Counted from the stretch's first letter, positions 34,842 to 43,892 are shown. The stretch: DNA of 64,000 bases from Nakamurella alba (GCF_009707545.1 NZ_WLYK01000001.1:434001-498000), one strand, 5' to 3'. Notes: a model not told the origin generated them from the sequence alone. Made by a program: numbers and translations.

Positions 34842-36797
34842 TCAGGGGGTGGTGCCGGTGATGCCGGCGGTGGCGGCCACGGTGTCGCCGAGCTTGCGGG
34901 AGAGCGCCTCGTAGAACATCGAGAGCGGGAACTCGTCGGGCAGCACGGCGTCGGTGAGGCCCTTGGGCGGGCCGTCGAACGGCAGTGCCTCGGCGCCGCG
35001 CGCCCACACCGAGGCCGGGTGCGGGGTGACGGTGGCGGACACCAGCTGGTAGGCGGCCAGCCAGTGCGCGACCTTGGGGCGGTCGATGGAGCGCCAGTAG
35101 AGGTCCTCGATGGCGCGGCCGAGTTCGAGCACCGGCGCGGTCACCGCCGACCAGTCGACGGTCAGCCGGTTGTCGGTCCAGTGCAGGACGTGGTGCTGGT
35201 GCAGCCACGCGAAGAGCAGCTGACCGCCGAGGCCGTCGTAGTTGCGGACCCGGGTGCCGGTGATCGCGAAGCGGAAGATGCGGTCGAAGAGTATGGCGTA
35301 CTGCACCAGCCGCGCCTGCGGGAGGCCCTGCTGCTCGAGCGCGACGGCCTCGCGGAAGGCCGTGAGGTCGCAGCGCAGCTCCTCCAGCGTGTACAAGAAG
35401 TACGGCATCCGCTGCTTGATCATGAACGGGTCGAACGGCAGGTCGCCGTGCATGTGGGTGCGGTCGTGGATGAGATCCCAGGTGACGAAGGTCTCCTCGG
35501 CCAGCCGCTGGTCGGCGAGCAGCCGGGCGGCGTCCGGCGGCAGCTCGAGCCGGGTGATGTCCGCGGCGGCCCGGACCACCCGGCGGAACCGGGCGGCCTC
35601 CCGATCGGCGAAGATGGCACCCCAGGTGAACTGCGGGATCTCGCGCATCGCAACGGTTTCCGGGAAGAGCACGGCGGAGTTGGTGTCGTACCCCGCGGTG
35701 AAGTCGAGGAACCGGATCGGGACGAAGAGCTTGTTCGAGTACTCGCCGGCCTCCAACTGAGCCACCGAATCCGGCCAGATCACCTGCACCAGCACGGCTT
35801 CCAGGTTCCGGTCCGGGTTCCCGTTCTGCGTGTACATGGGGAACAGCACCAGGTGCTCGAGGCCGTCGACCCGCTGCAGCTCCGGTCGGAACGTGACCAG
35901 CGAGTCCAGGAAGTCGGGGACCCCGAGGTCCTGCTCCGACCAGCGGACGAGGTCGCGCTGCAGCGCGCCCAGGTACTCGGCGTCGTGCTCGAAGCGGGGT
36001 GCGAGCTCGGCGAGGGCGTCGACGACGTCGGTGATCAGCGGGCGGGCCTCGGCGAGGCGGTCGGCCGGCACCGAGCCGTCGGCGGACTGCAGCGGCCGGA
36101 ACCGGGAGACGGTGTCCCGCAGCCGGATCCAGGCGGGGAGGTCGGCGGTCCGTGCGCCCGTCACCGCAGCGGGAGCTCCGGCCTCCCGGCGGGGAGCGGC
36201 GAACTGAACGGCATTGCACAGCAGCGGCAGCAGCGCGTCACGGGCACCGTCGACGGCCAGCACCACGAGTCGGCGACAATCCTCGTCAATCACCACGGCC
36301 ACAGGAACGCCGCCGACTGCCAGGACGACCCGACCGCCGGAGTGGCGCAGCCCGGCCGTGGAGTGGAGGGCACCCGGTTCGACCCGGGCCAGCAGGTCCT
36401 CCGGGGCCGGCGGCGGGGTCGCGCCGCGCGGCAGCAGCCCGGCGCCGGAGAGCTCGGTCGAGGCTGCGGACGGCGTGCGCCCGGACGCCGCGCCGCGGTC
36501 CACCGAGATGCCGTGCCCGGTGAGCAGGTCGCGCACCGACGACGACAGCTCGCCCGTACCGACGACCAGCACCAGGCCGGCATCCGCCGGCAGGTCGGTG
36601 GGCAGGTCCACGGCGGCGGACAGCACCAGGGTGTCGGCCGCGTCGGCCGGGGCAGGGTCCACGAGCCGCCCGGCCCCGAGATCGGCCGCGACCGGCCGGT
36701 TCTCGGCGAGCGACGTGCCGCGGAGGTCCATCGCGACGGACGGGTAACGGGCGAGCACGGTCGGTGACGACGGCGCGGTGGGGATCAGAGTGGGCAC
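34842..36797 (-). CDS. DUF6421-family protein, His-rich motif, unknown function
   Basis: A 651-residue soluble protein. GTG 36797 follows GGGAGG. The C-terminal 450 residues match what I recall of DUF6421, with LVLFPMYTQNGNPDRNLEAV, GYDTNSAVLFPETVAMREIP and WDLIHDRTHMHGDLPFDPFM. The HDxxHxHGD cluster could bind a metal. The N-terminal 200 residues contain a small domain with LVVGTGELSSSVRDLL and a low-complexity linker, then VVLAVGGVPVAVVIDEDCR. No signal peptide or membrane segment. Function is not known. Confidence 0.7.
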   Translation of the reverse strand: MPTLIPTAPSSPTVLARYPSVAMDLRGTSLAENRPVAADLGAGRLVDPAPADAADTLVLSAAVDLPTDLPADAGLVLVVGTGELSSSVRDLLTGHGISVDRGAASGRTPSAASTELSGAGLLPRGATPPPAPEDLLARVEPGALHSTAGLRHSGGRVVLAVGGVPVAVVIDEDCRRLVVLAVDGARDALLPLLCNAVQFAAPRREAGAPAAVTGARTADLPAWIRLRDTVSRFRPLQSADGSVPADRLAEARPLITDVVDALAELAPRFEHDAEYLGALQRDLVRWSEQDLGVPDFLDSLVTFRPELQRVDGLEHLVLFPMYTQNGNPDRNLEAVLVQVIWPDSVAQLEAGEYSNKLFVPIRFLDFTAGYDTNSAVLFPETVAMREIPQFTWGAIFADREAARFRRVVRAAADITRLELPPDAARLLADQRLAEETFVTWDLIHDRTHMHGDLPFDPFMIKQRMPYFLYTLEELRCDLTAFREAVALEQQGLPQARLVQYAILFDRIFRFAITGTRVRNYDGLGGQLLFAWLHQHHVLHWTDNRLTVDWSAVTAPVLELGRAIEDLYWRSIDRPKVAHWLAAYQLVSATVTPHPASVWARGAEALPFDGPPKGLTDAVLPDEFPLSMFYEALSRKLGDTVAATAGITGTTP

Positions 36798-37123
36798 GGT
36801 CGCCTCCCGGACGGATCTGGGCGACGACGCCGGACTGGCGTCAGGTGGTCGTCACCGACGAAGATTATCTTGCAATCAAGTCTAACGAACGCAGGATTTC
36901 CGTTCAACTGCGACCGCGACCGCGTGTTCTCCATCCCTTGACGCTGCTCCCCGCCCGGTGCTTCCGAACCGTCGGCGGTCACCGGCCTCTGTCCGGTTCG
37001 CGGAGTTCCACGGATCCGTGGCGCAGGTCACGGCCGGTGGTGTATCAAGCGGGCAGGCTTCTCACTCGGCTGATCACCGGGGTGCGGGCCGTCCGCGTCC
37101 CGACCTCGCCCAGGAGCCGTGCG
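36798..37123. other. Divergent promoter region with an AT-rich inverted site
   Basis: About 325 bases between DUF6421 and the lipoprotein genes. An unusually AT-rich patch (36861-36890) contains ATCTTG-CAAT-CAAGTC (36867-36882), an imperfect inverted site of MarR-like form. No supported gene. An open frame joined to the downstream gene from 36764 has no coding character before 37124. Confidence 0.45.
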
Positions 37124-37687
37124 GTGAAGATCCGACCGTTTCTCGCCGTCCTTCCGGTGGTGCTGGTCCTTGGCGGATGTGCGGTCGACGGAACCCCGAT
37201 CGCCGCGGCACGTCAGGTCACCGTGACCGTCACCGCGCCCGGCGATGCCCCGCCCCCGGAATCCTCGGCCCCCGCCGGGTCGATCCCGGCGAAGACCCCG
37301 CTGCCCGACGCCTGCTCGCTGCTCACGCAGGAGGAGGCGAACACCCTCGCCGGGCGCACGCTGCTGGACATGGAGCCGGCCGGCGTCGAGTTCGGGGCCG
37401 CGACCATGTGCCAGTTCGCCGGCAATCCCGAGGATCCGGGCATCGCCCAGGTGACGGTGTTCGTCGGCGACGGGGTGGAGAAGTCCCTGCAGATCGACCG
37501 GGACACGCTGAAGCACACCTTCACCCAGCCCGCCGGCATCGGCGACGAGGCGTGGCAGGAGGACGGCAACATCTTCGTCCGCAAGGGCACGGTCTGGGTG
37601 CAGATCTCCCTGGTGCTGCTCACCGACGACGCGGAGAACGTGGTGCCGTTGCAGGAGGCCGCCAAGCTCGCCCTCAGTCGGTTCTGA
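37124..37687 (+). CDS. DUF3558-like lipoprotein
   Basis: A 187-residue secreted lipoprotein. GTG 37124 follows AGGAG; the signal peptide ends in the lipobox LGGC. The mature part has LPDACSLLTQEEANTLAG, a Cys later in ATMCQFAG, and a final VWVQISLVLL strand, the pattern of small actinobacterial DUF3558-type lipoproteins that are membrane-anchored with unknown roles. Position before prs matches lpqT in M. tuberculosis, though homology to LpqT is not claimed. Confidence 0.78.
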   Translation: MKIRPFLAVLPVVLVLGGCAVDGTPIAAARQVTVTVTAPGDAPPPESSAPAGSIPAKTPLPDACSLLTQEEANTLAGRTLLDMEPAGVEFGAATMCQFAGNPEDPGIAQVTVFVGDGVEKSLQIDRDTLKHTFTQPAGIGDEAWQEDGNIFVRKGTVWVQISLVLLTDDAENVVPLQEAAKLALSRF

Positions 37688-37705
37688 CGAACGGGGATCC
37701 GGAAC

Positions 37706-39160
37706 ATGTTGCTGCACAGGAAGTCCCGCGTCCTGGCTGTGGTTGGCGTGGTGCTGCTGCTGACCGCCGGCTGCGGCAGTGTCGTCGCCGGTACGGCGGT
37801 GAAGGTCGGAGCCGCTCCACCGGCCGCCGCCGGATCCGGTCCGGCGCCGGCGCTGCCGGCCGGCGACTTCTACGGCTACGGGCCGGATCCCTCGATCAGC
37901 TACCAGCCGGACGTCGTCCCGATCGCCGCCGGACCGGCGGCCATCCGCGGAGTCAGCGACGACGGGTTCACCTACTCGATGGACGCCTCCGCAGCCGGGG
38001 TGTCCGACCTCGCCGTGGGCAAGGTGATGCTCGCATCCTCACTGGCCGCGGGGCGGGTCGTCTCCATCGCCGAGGGTGACGGGGTGCGGGACGTGACCCT
38101 GGAGCCGGTGTCGTTCGAGGAGGTCGTCCCGGACCCGGAGGTGAACTTCGACTCGGCCATCGATCCGGCCACCATGTCCGCCGTGCGCTTCCCGGCCGCA
38201 CCGTCCTACGAGGAGGAGGGCGGACCGGCCGGACCCGGTGGACTGCGCGGCCCGGCCGCGGCGCTGCGCCCGGCCGCCGGCGAGCCCGGCCCGGTCGCCG
38301 GCAAGGACCCGATCACCTACAAGGACGTGAAGGTGACGCCCAACGTCGATTCGGGTCATGCCGGGCTGCACGTCACCATGACCAAGGACGATCTGATCGT
38401 CGACGGCGACATCGGTTTCACCTTCGACAATCTCCGGTTCAAGGCATCAGGTTCACCCGGCAAGCAGAACTTCAGCGTGCTGCTGCAGGGGTTGACCGGG
38501 TTCGACGTGGCCGTGCAGGCCGGGCTGGGCGAGGTGGACCCCAGCGGCGCCAACAAGAAGGTGTCGATCGCCCCCGACATCAGTTGGACGTTCCCGATCC
38601 CGCCGAGCCCGGCGACCGGCGGACTGCCGCTCTTCGTGCAGCTGACCTTCACGCTGCAGTTCATCACCGCGTTCGCGGCGAAGAACAGCACGCTGTCGGC
38701 CTCGGCGTCGTACGGCCTGAAGGGCGATCTGGGGATCAACGGCACGTCGGGCACCGTGCCCGAGCTGACCGTCAACAAGTCGATCATGGACTCCATCGAC
38801 GGGATCTCGCTCAACGCGATGGGTCACGTGGTGGCGCTCAAGATGAAATTGATGCTGGGCATGGGGGTGCCGAGCGCGATGGCCGGCCCGCACGTGTTCG
38901 TCTCCGGTGCCGTCGGCATCGCCAAGGGCACCCAGATCGCCATCAATCCGGACTGCCGGTTCGCCAGCCTGGACATCAAAGCCGGTGTGGGGGCCTCGAT
39001 CTCGGTCGACGGCTTCATCCTCAAGCAGGTCGAGAAGCAGCTGCGGAAGAAGCTGGGGGTGCTGCTGTCCGTGGAGACACCGCTGGTGGTGATCCATCGC
39101 GAACAGACCCTGCCCGAGGTGGCGGCCTGCACGTTGGGATTCGGCAGCACTCTGGGGTGA
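37706..39160 (+). CDS. Large exported lipoprotein, unknown family
   Basis: A 484-residue protein with signal peptide and lipobox LTAGC. A Pro/Ala/Gly linker gives way to a first domain with GVSDDGFTYSMDASAAGV, an acidic and Pro-rich bridge (about 165-205), and a beta-rich C-terminal half with long amphipathic strands (VQLTFTLQFITAFAAKNS; LGMGVPSAMAGPHVFVSGAV). The last 20 residues include a Cys that may pair with CRFASLD. I do not recognise the family. It is 18 bases after the previous lipoprotein gene, so co-transcribed. It converges on prs. Confidence 0.75.
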   Translation: MLLHRKSRVLAVVGVVLLLTAGCGSVVAGTAVKVGAAPPAAAGSGPAPALPAGDFYGYGPDPSISYQPDVVPIAAGPAAIRGVSDDGFTYSMDASAAGVSDLAVGKVMLASSLAAGRVVSIAEGDGVRDVTLEPVSFEEVVPDPEVNFDSAIDPATMSAVRFPAAPSYEEEGGPAGPGGLRGPAAALRPAAGEPGPVAGKDPITYKDVKVTPNVDSGHAGLHVTMTKDDLIVDGDIGFTFDNLRFKASGSPGKQNFSVLLQGLTGFDVAVQAGLGEVDPSGANKKVSIAPDISWTFPIPPSPATGGLPLFVQLTFTLQFITAFAAKNSTLSASASYGLKGDLGINGTSGTVPELTVNKSIMDSIDGISLNAMGHVVALKMKLMLGMGVPSAMAGPHVFVSGAVGIAKGTQIAINPDCRFASLDIKAGVGASISVDGFILKQVEKQLRKKLGVLLSVETPLVVIHREQTLPEVAACTLGFGSTLG

Positions 39161-39211
39161 GGTCTGCCCGGAATCTGTTCCGAGCCGAAAACCCGTGCCG
39201 TCGATGGGGTG

Positions 39212-40189
39212 TCAGTGCCCCTCGAAGAGGGAGGTCACCGACCCGTCCTCGAAGACCTCGTGGATCGCCTTGGCGATCAGCGGCGCGATGGACAGCACGG
39301 TGAGCTGGTCGAAGGTGTGCGCCGGTGGGATCGGCAGGGTGTTGGTCAGCACCACCTCGGCGGCGCCGCAGGTGCTGAGCCGCTCGGCGGCCGGGTCGGA
39401 GAGCACGCCGTGGGTCGCCGCGACGATGACCTTCTTCGCGCCGGCCTCGAGCACCTGGATGACCGCCTTGGCGATGGTGCCGCCGGTGTCGATCATGTCG
39501 TCGACGACGATGCAGGTGCGGCCGTCGACCTCGCCGACCACCCGGTTCGCCACCACCTGGTTCGGCTTGAGCGGGTCCCGGGTCTTGTGGATGAAGGCGA
39601 TCGGCACGCCACCGAGGCGGTTCGCCCAGCGCTCCGCGGTGCGGACCCGGCCGGAGTCGGGGGAGACGACGGTCAATTCCTCGGCGCCGTAGCGGTCGGA
39701 GATGTACTCGGTGAGCAGGCCCTGCGCGAAGAGGTGGTCGACCGGGCCGTCGAAGAAGCCCTGCACCTGGTCGGTGTGCAGGTCGACGGTCATCAACCGG
39801 TGTGCGCCGGCGGTCTTCAACAGGTCGGCGATGAGCCGGGCGCTGATCGGCTCGCGGCCGCGGTGCTTCTTGTCCTGGCGGGCGTACGGGTAGAACGGCA
39901 GCACGACGGTGATCCGCTTCGCCGACGCGCGCTTGAGCGCGTCGATCATGATCAGCGTCTCCATCACCCAGGTGTTGATCGGCACCGTGCAGGACTGGAT
40001 GACGAACGCGTCGGTGCCGCGGACGCTGCGCTCCGGCCGCACGAAGATCTCGCCGTTGGCGAAGTCCCAGATCGACTGCGGGGTGACCTCGACCTGCAGC
40101 TCCTTCGCGACCTCCTCGGCCAGCTCGGGATAACCGCGCCCGGAGAAGAGCATCATGCTCTTCCGGGTGGTGGTGGACAGCGAGTTCAC
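39212..40189 (-). CDS. prs: Ribose-phosphate pyrophosphokinase
   Basis: Makes PRPP from ribose-5-phosphate and ATP for nucleotide, histidine and arabinan precursor synthesis. The 325-residue protein has the flexible-loop sequence RQDKKHRGREPISARL, and the PRPP-binding motif IVVDDMIDTGGTI near residue 225-237. Its ATG overlaps the glmU stop by 4 bases, so both are translated together, as in most actinobacteria. Confidence 0.96.
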   Translation of the reverse strand: MNSLSTTTRKSMMLFSGRGYPELAEEVAKELQVEVTPQSIWDFANGEIFVRPERSVRGTDAFVIQSCTVPINTWVMETLIMIDALKRASAKRITVVLPFYPYARQDKKHRGREPISARLIADLLKTAGAHRLMTVDLHTDQVQGFFDGPVDHLFAQGLLTEYISDRYGAEELTVVSPDSGRVRTAERWANRLGGVPIAFIHKTRDPLKPNQVVANRVVGEVDGRTCIVVDDMIDTGGTIAKAVIQVLEAGAKKVIVAATHGVLSDPAAERLSTCGAAEVVLTNTLPIPPAHTFDQLTVLSIAPLIAKAIHEVFEDGSVTSLFEGH

Positions 40190-41691
40190 GGACGGTGGTC
40201 CTCTCCGGCGGCGGTCACTTCTGGGGTCGTCACTTCGGGGCTCGGTGCGGTGGGCTGCCCGGCGGCGGCGCGCGCGGCGGGGCTGTCCGGTCGGCGGTCG
40301 GTCACCCAGCCGTCGACGTTGCGCTGCCGGCCGCGCGCCACGGCGAGATCGCCGGGCGGGACGTCGTCGGTGATCGTCGAGCCGGCCGCGACGAAAGCGC
40401 CGTCGGCCACGGTGACCGGTGCGATCAGGGTGGTGTTGGTGCCGACGAAGGCGTGGTCGCCGATGGTGGTGGCGTACTTGCCGACCCCGTCGTAGTTGGC
40501 GGTGATGGTGCCGGCGCCGATGTTCGCCCCGGTGCCGACCGTCGCGTCGCCGACGTAGGACAGGTGCGGGACCTTGGAGCCGGCGCCGATCGTCGACTTC
40601 TTGATCTCGACGTAGGCGCCGGCCTTCGCGCCCTCGAGCAGCCGGGCGTCGGGGCGGAGGAAGGTGAACGGTCCGACGGTGGCGTCCGGTCCGATGTGGG
40701 CGCCGGAGCAGTGCGACCGCAGCACGGTGGCGCCGTCGCCGACGACACAGGCCGACAGGGTGGTGTCCGGCCCGATGTCGCAGCCCTCACCGATGACCGT
40801 GCCGGCCTCGATGCTGCTGCCGGGACGGATCACGGTGTCCGCGCCGATGGTCACGCCGGAGTGGATCCAGGTGGTCGCCGGGTCGAGGACGGTGACGCCG
40901 GCCAGCTGGTGCTCGCGGACGATCCGGTCGTTCAACGCCCGGGACATGGCGGCCAGCTGCACCCGGTCGTTGACACCCTCGGTGTCCTGCGGGTCCTCGG
41001 CGGAGACGGTGCCGACAGCTGCACCCTCGGCGACGGCCAGCCCGATCACGTCGGTGAGGTAGCGCTCGCCCTGGGCGTTCGCCGCGGTCAGCTGCGGCAG
41101 CAGCCGGGCCAGGGTCGGTCCGTCGAAGGCGTAGACGCCGGAGTTGATCTCGCGCACCGCGCGCTGCTCGACGGTGGCGTCCCGGTGCTCGACGATCGCC
41201 GCGAAGGCGCCGTCCGCGTCCCGGACGATGCGGCCGTACCCGGTGGGATCGGCGACCTCGGCGGTCAGCACGGTGACCGCCCGACCGCCCGCGGCGTGGT
41301 CCCGGACCAGCGCCTGCAGGGTCTCCGGCCGCAGCAGCGGGGTGTCGCCGTAGGTCACCAGGACGGTGCCGCTCGGGTCCGGGACGTCCTGCAGCGCGCT
41401 GGCCACCGCATGACCGGTACCGAGCTGGACCTCCTGGACGGCGATGCGCACGCCGGGATGCTCGCCGGTGAGATAGGCCGAGACCTGCTCCCGCCCGTGG
41501 CCGACCACGGCCACCAGGTCGTCCGGCTGCAGTGCGGCTGCGGCGGTGACGGCGTGCCAGAGCAGCGGCCGCCCGGCGACGGGGTGCAGCACCTTCGGGA
41601 TCCGCGAGCGCATCCGGGTGCCGGCGCCGGCGGCGAGCACCACGACCGTGCCGACCCGCGGGTTCGTGGGATCCGCCGGGGGAGTGGGCAC
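40186..41691 (-). CDS. glmU: Bifunctional UDP-GlcNAc pyrophosphorylase / GlcN-1-P acetyltransferase
   Basis: Makes UDP-GlcNAc for peptidoglycan. The GTG at 41691 lies behind AGGAGG and gives 501 residues. The N-terminal nucleotidyltransferase has LAAGAGTRM (19-27) and VTYGDTPLL; the C-terminal half is a left-handed beta-helix of hexapeptide repeats (IGADTVIRPGSSIEAGTVIG) with the acetyltransferase signature KSTIGAGSKVPHLSYVGDA. The longer open frame to 42060 runs through the tRNA and is not used. Confidence 0.95.
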   Translation of the reverse strand: MPTPPADPTNPRVGTVVVLAAGAGTRMRSRIPKVLHPVAGRPLLWHAVTAAAALQPDDLVAVVGHGREQVSAYLTGEHPGVRIAVQEVQLGTGHAVASALQDVPDPSGTVLVTYGDTPLLRPETLQALVRDHAAGGRAVTVLTAEVADPTGYGRIVRDADGAFAAIVEHRDATVEQRAVREINSGVYAFDGPTLARLLPQLTAANAQGERYLTDVIGLAVAEGAAVGTVSAEDPQDTEGVNDRVQLAAMSRALNDRIVREHQLAGVTVLDPATTWIHSGVTIGADTVIRPGSSIEAGTVIGEGCDIGPDTTLSACVVGDGATVLRSHCSGAHIGPDATVGPFTFLRPDARLLEGAKAGAYVEIKKSTIGAGSKVPHLSYVGDATVGTGANIGAGTITANYDGVGKYATTIGDHAFVGTNTTLIAPVTVADGAFVAAGSTITDDVPPGDLAVARGRQRNVDGWVTDRRPDSPAARAAAGQPTAPSPEVTTPEVTAAGEDHRP

Positions 41692-41923
41692 GCGTGGACC
41701 TCCTGCGTTCGACGTCCCGCCGGTGGGCAGGCCGGCGCGGCGGGTCCGGACGCTGCGGCGACGACCGGACCGGGACCCGGGACACGAGTGCCGGTCCGGG
41801 CCGATCGCGATACTAGCGCCGGTACGCGGGGCTGCCGGACCGGGTGAGTGCGCGACCATGGCGGCGCCGCGCACGGGGTGACGGATCGCACCGGATCCCC
41901 GGAGGCGGGGGTGGAGAAGAAGC

Positions 41924-41957
41924 CCGGCACGGCCCGTCGGACGAGGGGCCGTGCCGG
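41924..41957 (-). terminator. Terminator after tRNA-Gln
   Basis: A perfect 12-bp stem CCGGCACGGCCC/GGGCCGTGCCGG has a 10-base loop. On the minus strand it is followed by a pyrimidine-rich TTCTTCTCC. It lies 11 bases beyond the tRNA 3' end. Confidence 0.75.
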
Positions 41958-41967
41958 TGGGTGATCG

Positions 41968-42038
41968 CTCCGCCGCCAGGATTCGAACCTGAACCATCGG
42001 AACCAAAATCCGAGGTGCTGCCGTTACACCACGGCGGA
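41968..42038 (-). tRNA. tRNA-Gln (anticodon TTG)
   Basis: On the minus strand the acceptor arms TCCGCCG and CGGCGGA pair fully. The D-arm is GTGT...GCAC, the anticodon stem TCGGA/TCCGA encloses the 7-base loop TTTTGGT with TTG at its centre, and the T-arm carries TTCGAAT. The CCA end is not encoded. No integrase or duplicated tRNA end lies nearby. Confidence 0.95.
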
Positions 42039-42364
42039 TCGAGCGGCGCCATTCTGTCACGGATCACCGCGCCGACCCGCCGGTCCGGTCGCTCGCGGGG
42101 TGGTCGATCCCCGGGTAAGGCGAACCTCACTTTCACCGGTCGGGCCGTACCGTCGACGGCACCGGACCGGTACGGTGCAAGGGCGTTCTCGCGTCGCTCG
42201 TGACCGGTTCGACCGGTCCGTCCCGCTCGCCGTGACGAATGCCTTGCACGGGCACCCGCCGAGGTGCCCCCCGGAGCCACCACGGCGGTGACCCGGAAGG
42301 CATCACGGCAGATCGGGCGGCGAGCAGGATGAGTACCGGAACAGCAACGGACGGAAGAGAGCCC
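42039..42364. other. Upstream region of the desaturase
   Basis: Serves as promoter region for the desaturase gene and, on the other strand, for tRNA-Gln. It holds the candidate iron-box listed separately. No gene is supported here. Confidence 0.45.
42111..42129 (+). promoter_or_regulatory. Candidate DtxR/IdeR-type iron box
   Basis: The 19 bases CCGGGTAAGGCGAACCTCA agree with 14 positions of the DtxR/IdeR consensus TWAGGTWAGSCTWACCTWA, including GGTAAGGC and AACCT. It lies about 235 bases before the desaturase start. The distal left arm is poor. Confidence 0.4.
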
Positions 42365-43405
42365 GTGACACCAGCCCAGGCCGGCGCCACCCCCAGCACC
42401 ATCGACACCGACATCCCGCCCACGACGGCCGTTGCGCCGAAGGTGGTGCGCGAGGACGTTGCGGAGAGCGCAGGCAAGGCCGCTCCGAAGCCCATCGTCG
42501 ACGGCCGTCGCGGCGTCGCCGCGCAGATCGCGGTCTACGGCTTCTCGTTGATCCCGCTGCTCGCGGTGATCGCCGCCGTGCCGTTCGCCTGGGGCTGGGG
42601 CCTTGGCTGGACCGACGTCATCATCGCCGCGGTCTTCTACGTGATCTCCGGCATGGGCGTCACCGTCGGGTTCCACCGCTACTTCACCCACGGATCGTTC
42701 AAGGCCAACCGGCCGCTCAAGGTGGGTCTGGCGATCGCCGGGCAAATGGCGGTCCAGGGCCCGGTCATCATCTGGGTCGCCGACCACCGCCGGCACCACG
42801 CCTTCTCCGACCGCGAGGGCGATCCGCACTCGCCGTGGACCTACGGCACCTCGGTGCCGGCCCTGGCCAAGGGCTTCTGGCACGCGCACATGGGCTGGCT
42901 GTTCGACCGCGACTCCACCAACCAGCAGCGATTCGCCCCGGACCTGCTGGCCGACCGCGACATCGTCCGGCAGGACCGCATCTTCTGGGTGTGGACGCTG
43001 GTGTCGGTCCTGGGCCCCGGTGTCATCGGCGGTCTGGTCACCTGGTCGTGGGCGGGCGCACTCTCCGCGTTCTTCTGGGCCGGGCTCGTCCGGGTGGCGC
43101 TGCTGCACCACGTGACCTGGTCGGTGAACTCCATCTGCCACATGATCGGCGAGCGCCCGTTCTCCGCCCGCGACAAGTCGGCGAACTTCTGGCCGCTGGC
43201 GCTGCTGTCCTTCGGTGAGTCCTGGCACAACCTGCACCACGCCGACCCGACCTGCGCCCGGCACGGCGTGCTCCGCGGCCAGGTCGACCTGTCCGCCCGG
43301 GCCATCTGGTTCTTCGAGAAGTTCGGCTGGGCGACCAAGGTCCGCTGGCCCAACGCCACCCGCCTCGCCCGCATCCAGGCCACCGCCGGGGAGATGGGTC
43401 ACTAA
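42365..43405 (+). CDS. Membrane acyl-CoA/acyl-lipid fatty acid desaturase
   Basis: Di-iron membrane desaturase that introduces a double bond into fatty acyl chains. The GTG at 42365 follows GGAAGAG and gives 346 residues; an ATG at 42329 is possible. The three histidine boxes are HRYFTH (about 103), HRRHH (about 141-145) and HNLHH (about 288), set among hydrophobic segments (YGFSLIPLLAVIAAVPFAW; DVIIAAVFYVISGMGVTV). This is the delta-9 type common in actinobacteria. It stands alone. An iron-box-like sequence upstream would suit an iron enzyme. Confidence 0.92.
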   Translation: MTPAQAGATPSTIDTDIPPTTAVAPKVVREDVAESAGKAAPKPIVDGRRGVAAQIAVYGFSLIPLLAVIAAVPFAWGWGLGWTDVIIAAVFYVISGMGVTVGFHRYFTHGSFKANRPLKVGLAIAGQMAVQGPVIIWVADHRRHHAFSDREGDPHSPWTYGTSVPALAKGFWHAHMGWLFDRDSTNQQRFAPDLLADRDIVRQDRIFWVWTLVSVLGPGVIGGLVTWSWAGALSAFFWAGLVRVALLHHVTWSVNSICHMIGERPFSARDKSANFWPLALLSFGESWHNLHHADPTCARHGVLRGQVDLSARAIWFFEKFGWATKVRWPNATRLARIQATAGEMGH

Positions 43406-43468
43406 CGGGGCCTGCCCGGCCCGCGTGGGCCGGTCGCATCGCTGACTTCCCGCCCGGCGTTCGCGTCG

Positions 43469-43723
43469 TCAGTTCTTCTGGCGGTCGATGAAATCGGCCA
43501 TTCCCGGAACTGTGTCAGCGATCTGGCCGTGCTCCGGCGCATACAGCAGCCCCTTGGCAATCAGACTCGCCCGGGCAGGACCGAGCGACGTCGCCGGGCG
43601 GTTCAGCCTTCTGGCGACTTTGCCCGACTGGCCGGCCATCCGACCGCTGGCGGTCGACCGGACAACCTCGAGTGCCTGCCGTCCGGGCTGATCCAGCGAG
43701 ATCCAGTCGTGTACAGCGCGGTC
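43469..43723 (-). pseudogene. C-terminal fragment of an AAA-type ATP-binding protein
   Basis: Reading the minus strand up to the stop at 43469-43471 gives 84 codons ending in KGLLYAPEHGQIADTVPG followed by MADFIDRQ, a tail I recognise from actinobacterial AAA/ORC-like ATPases of about 400 residues. The frame is closed upstream by a TAG at 43724-43726 and has no good start or Walker motifs. The ATPase body is gone: a decayed relic of a larger gene, between the desaturase and mfd. Confidence 0.65.
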
Positions 43724-43892
43724 CTACAAAGCCTTAGATCTGTCTAGATGTGTGGCTCCCACGGCGCAGTCCGAGTGTCGGTGTGCACGCGTAGGCTGAG
43801 CGCTGTACCCCTCGTCCGGCATCGGCGGGGGGTGTTCGGCGTGTGCACCTGCCCGGTCGAACGGCCGGCTGGTGTCAGGAAACGGGAGATCG

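Noticed and set aside
41968-42038. Integration site at tRNA-Gln
   Set aside because: There is no integrase and no duplicated 3' tRNA segment nearby; the flanking genes are ordinary chromosomal ones.
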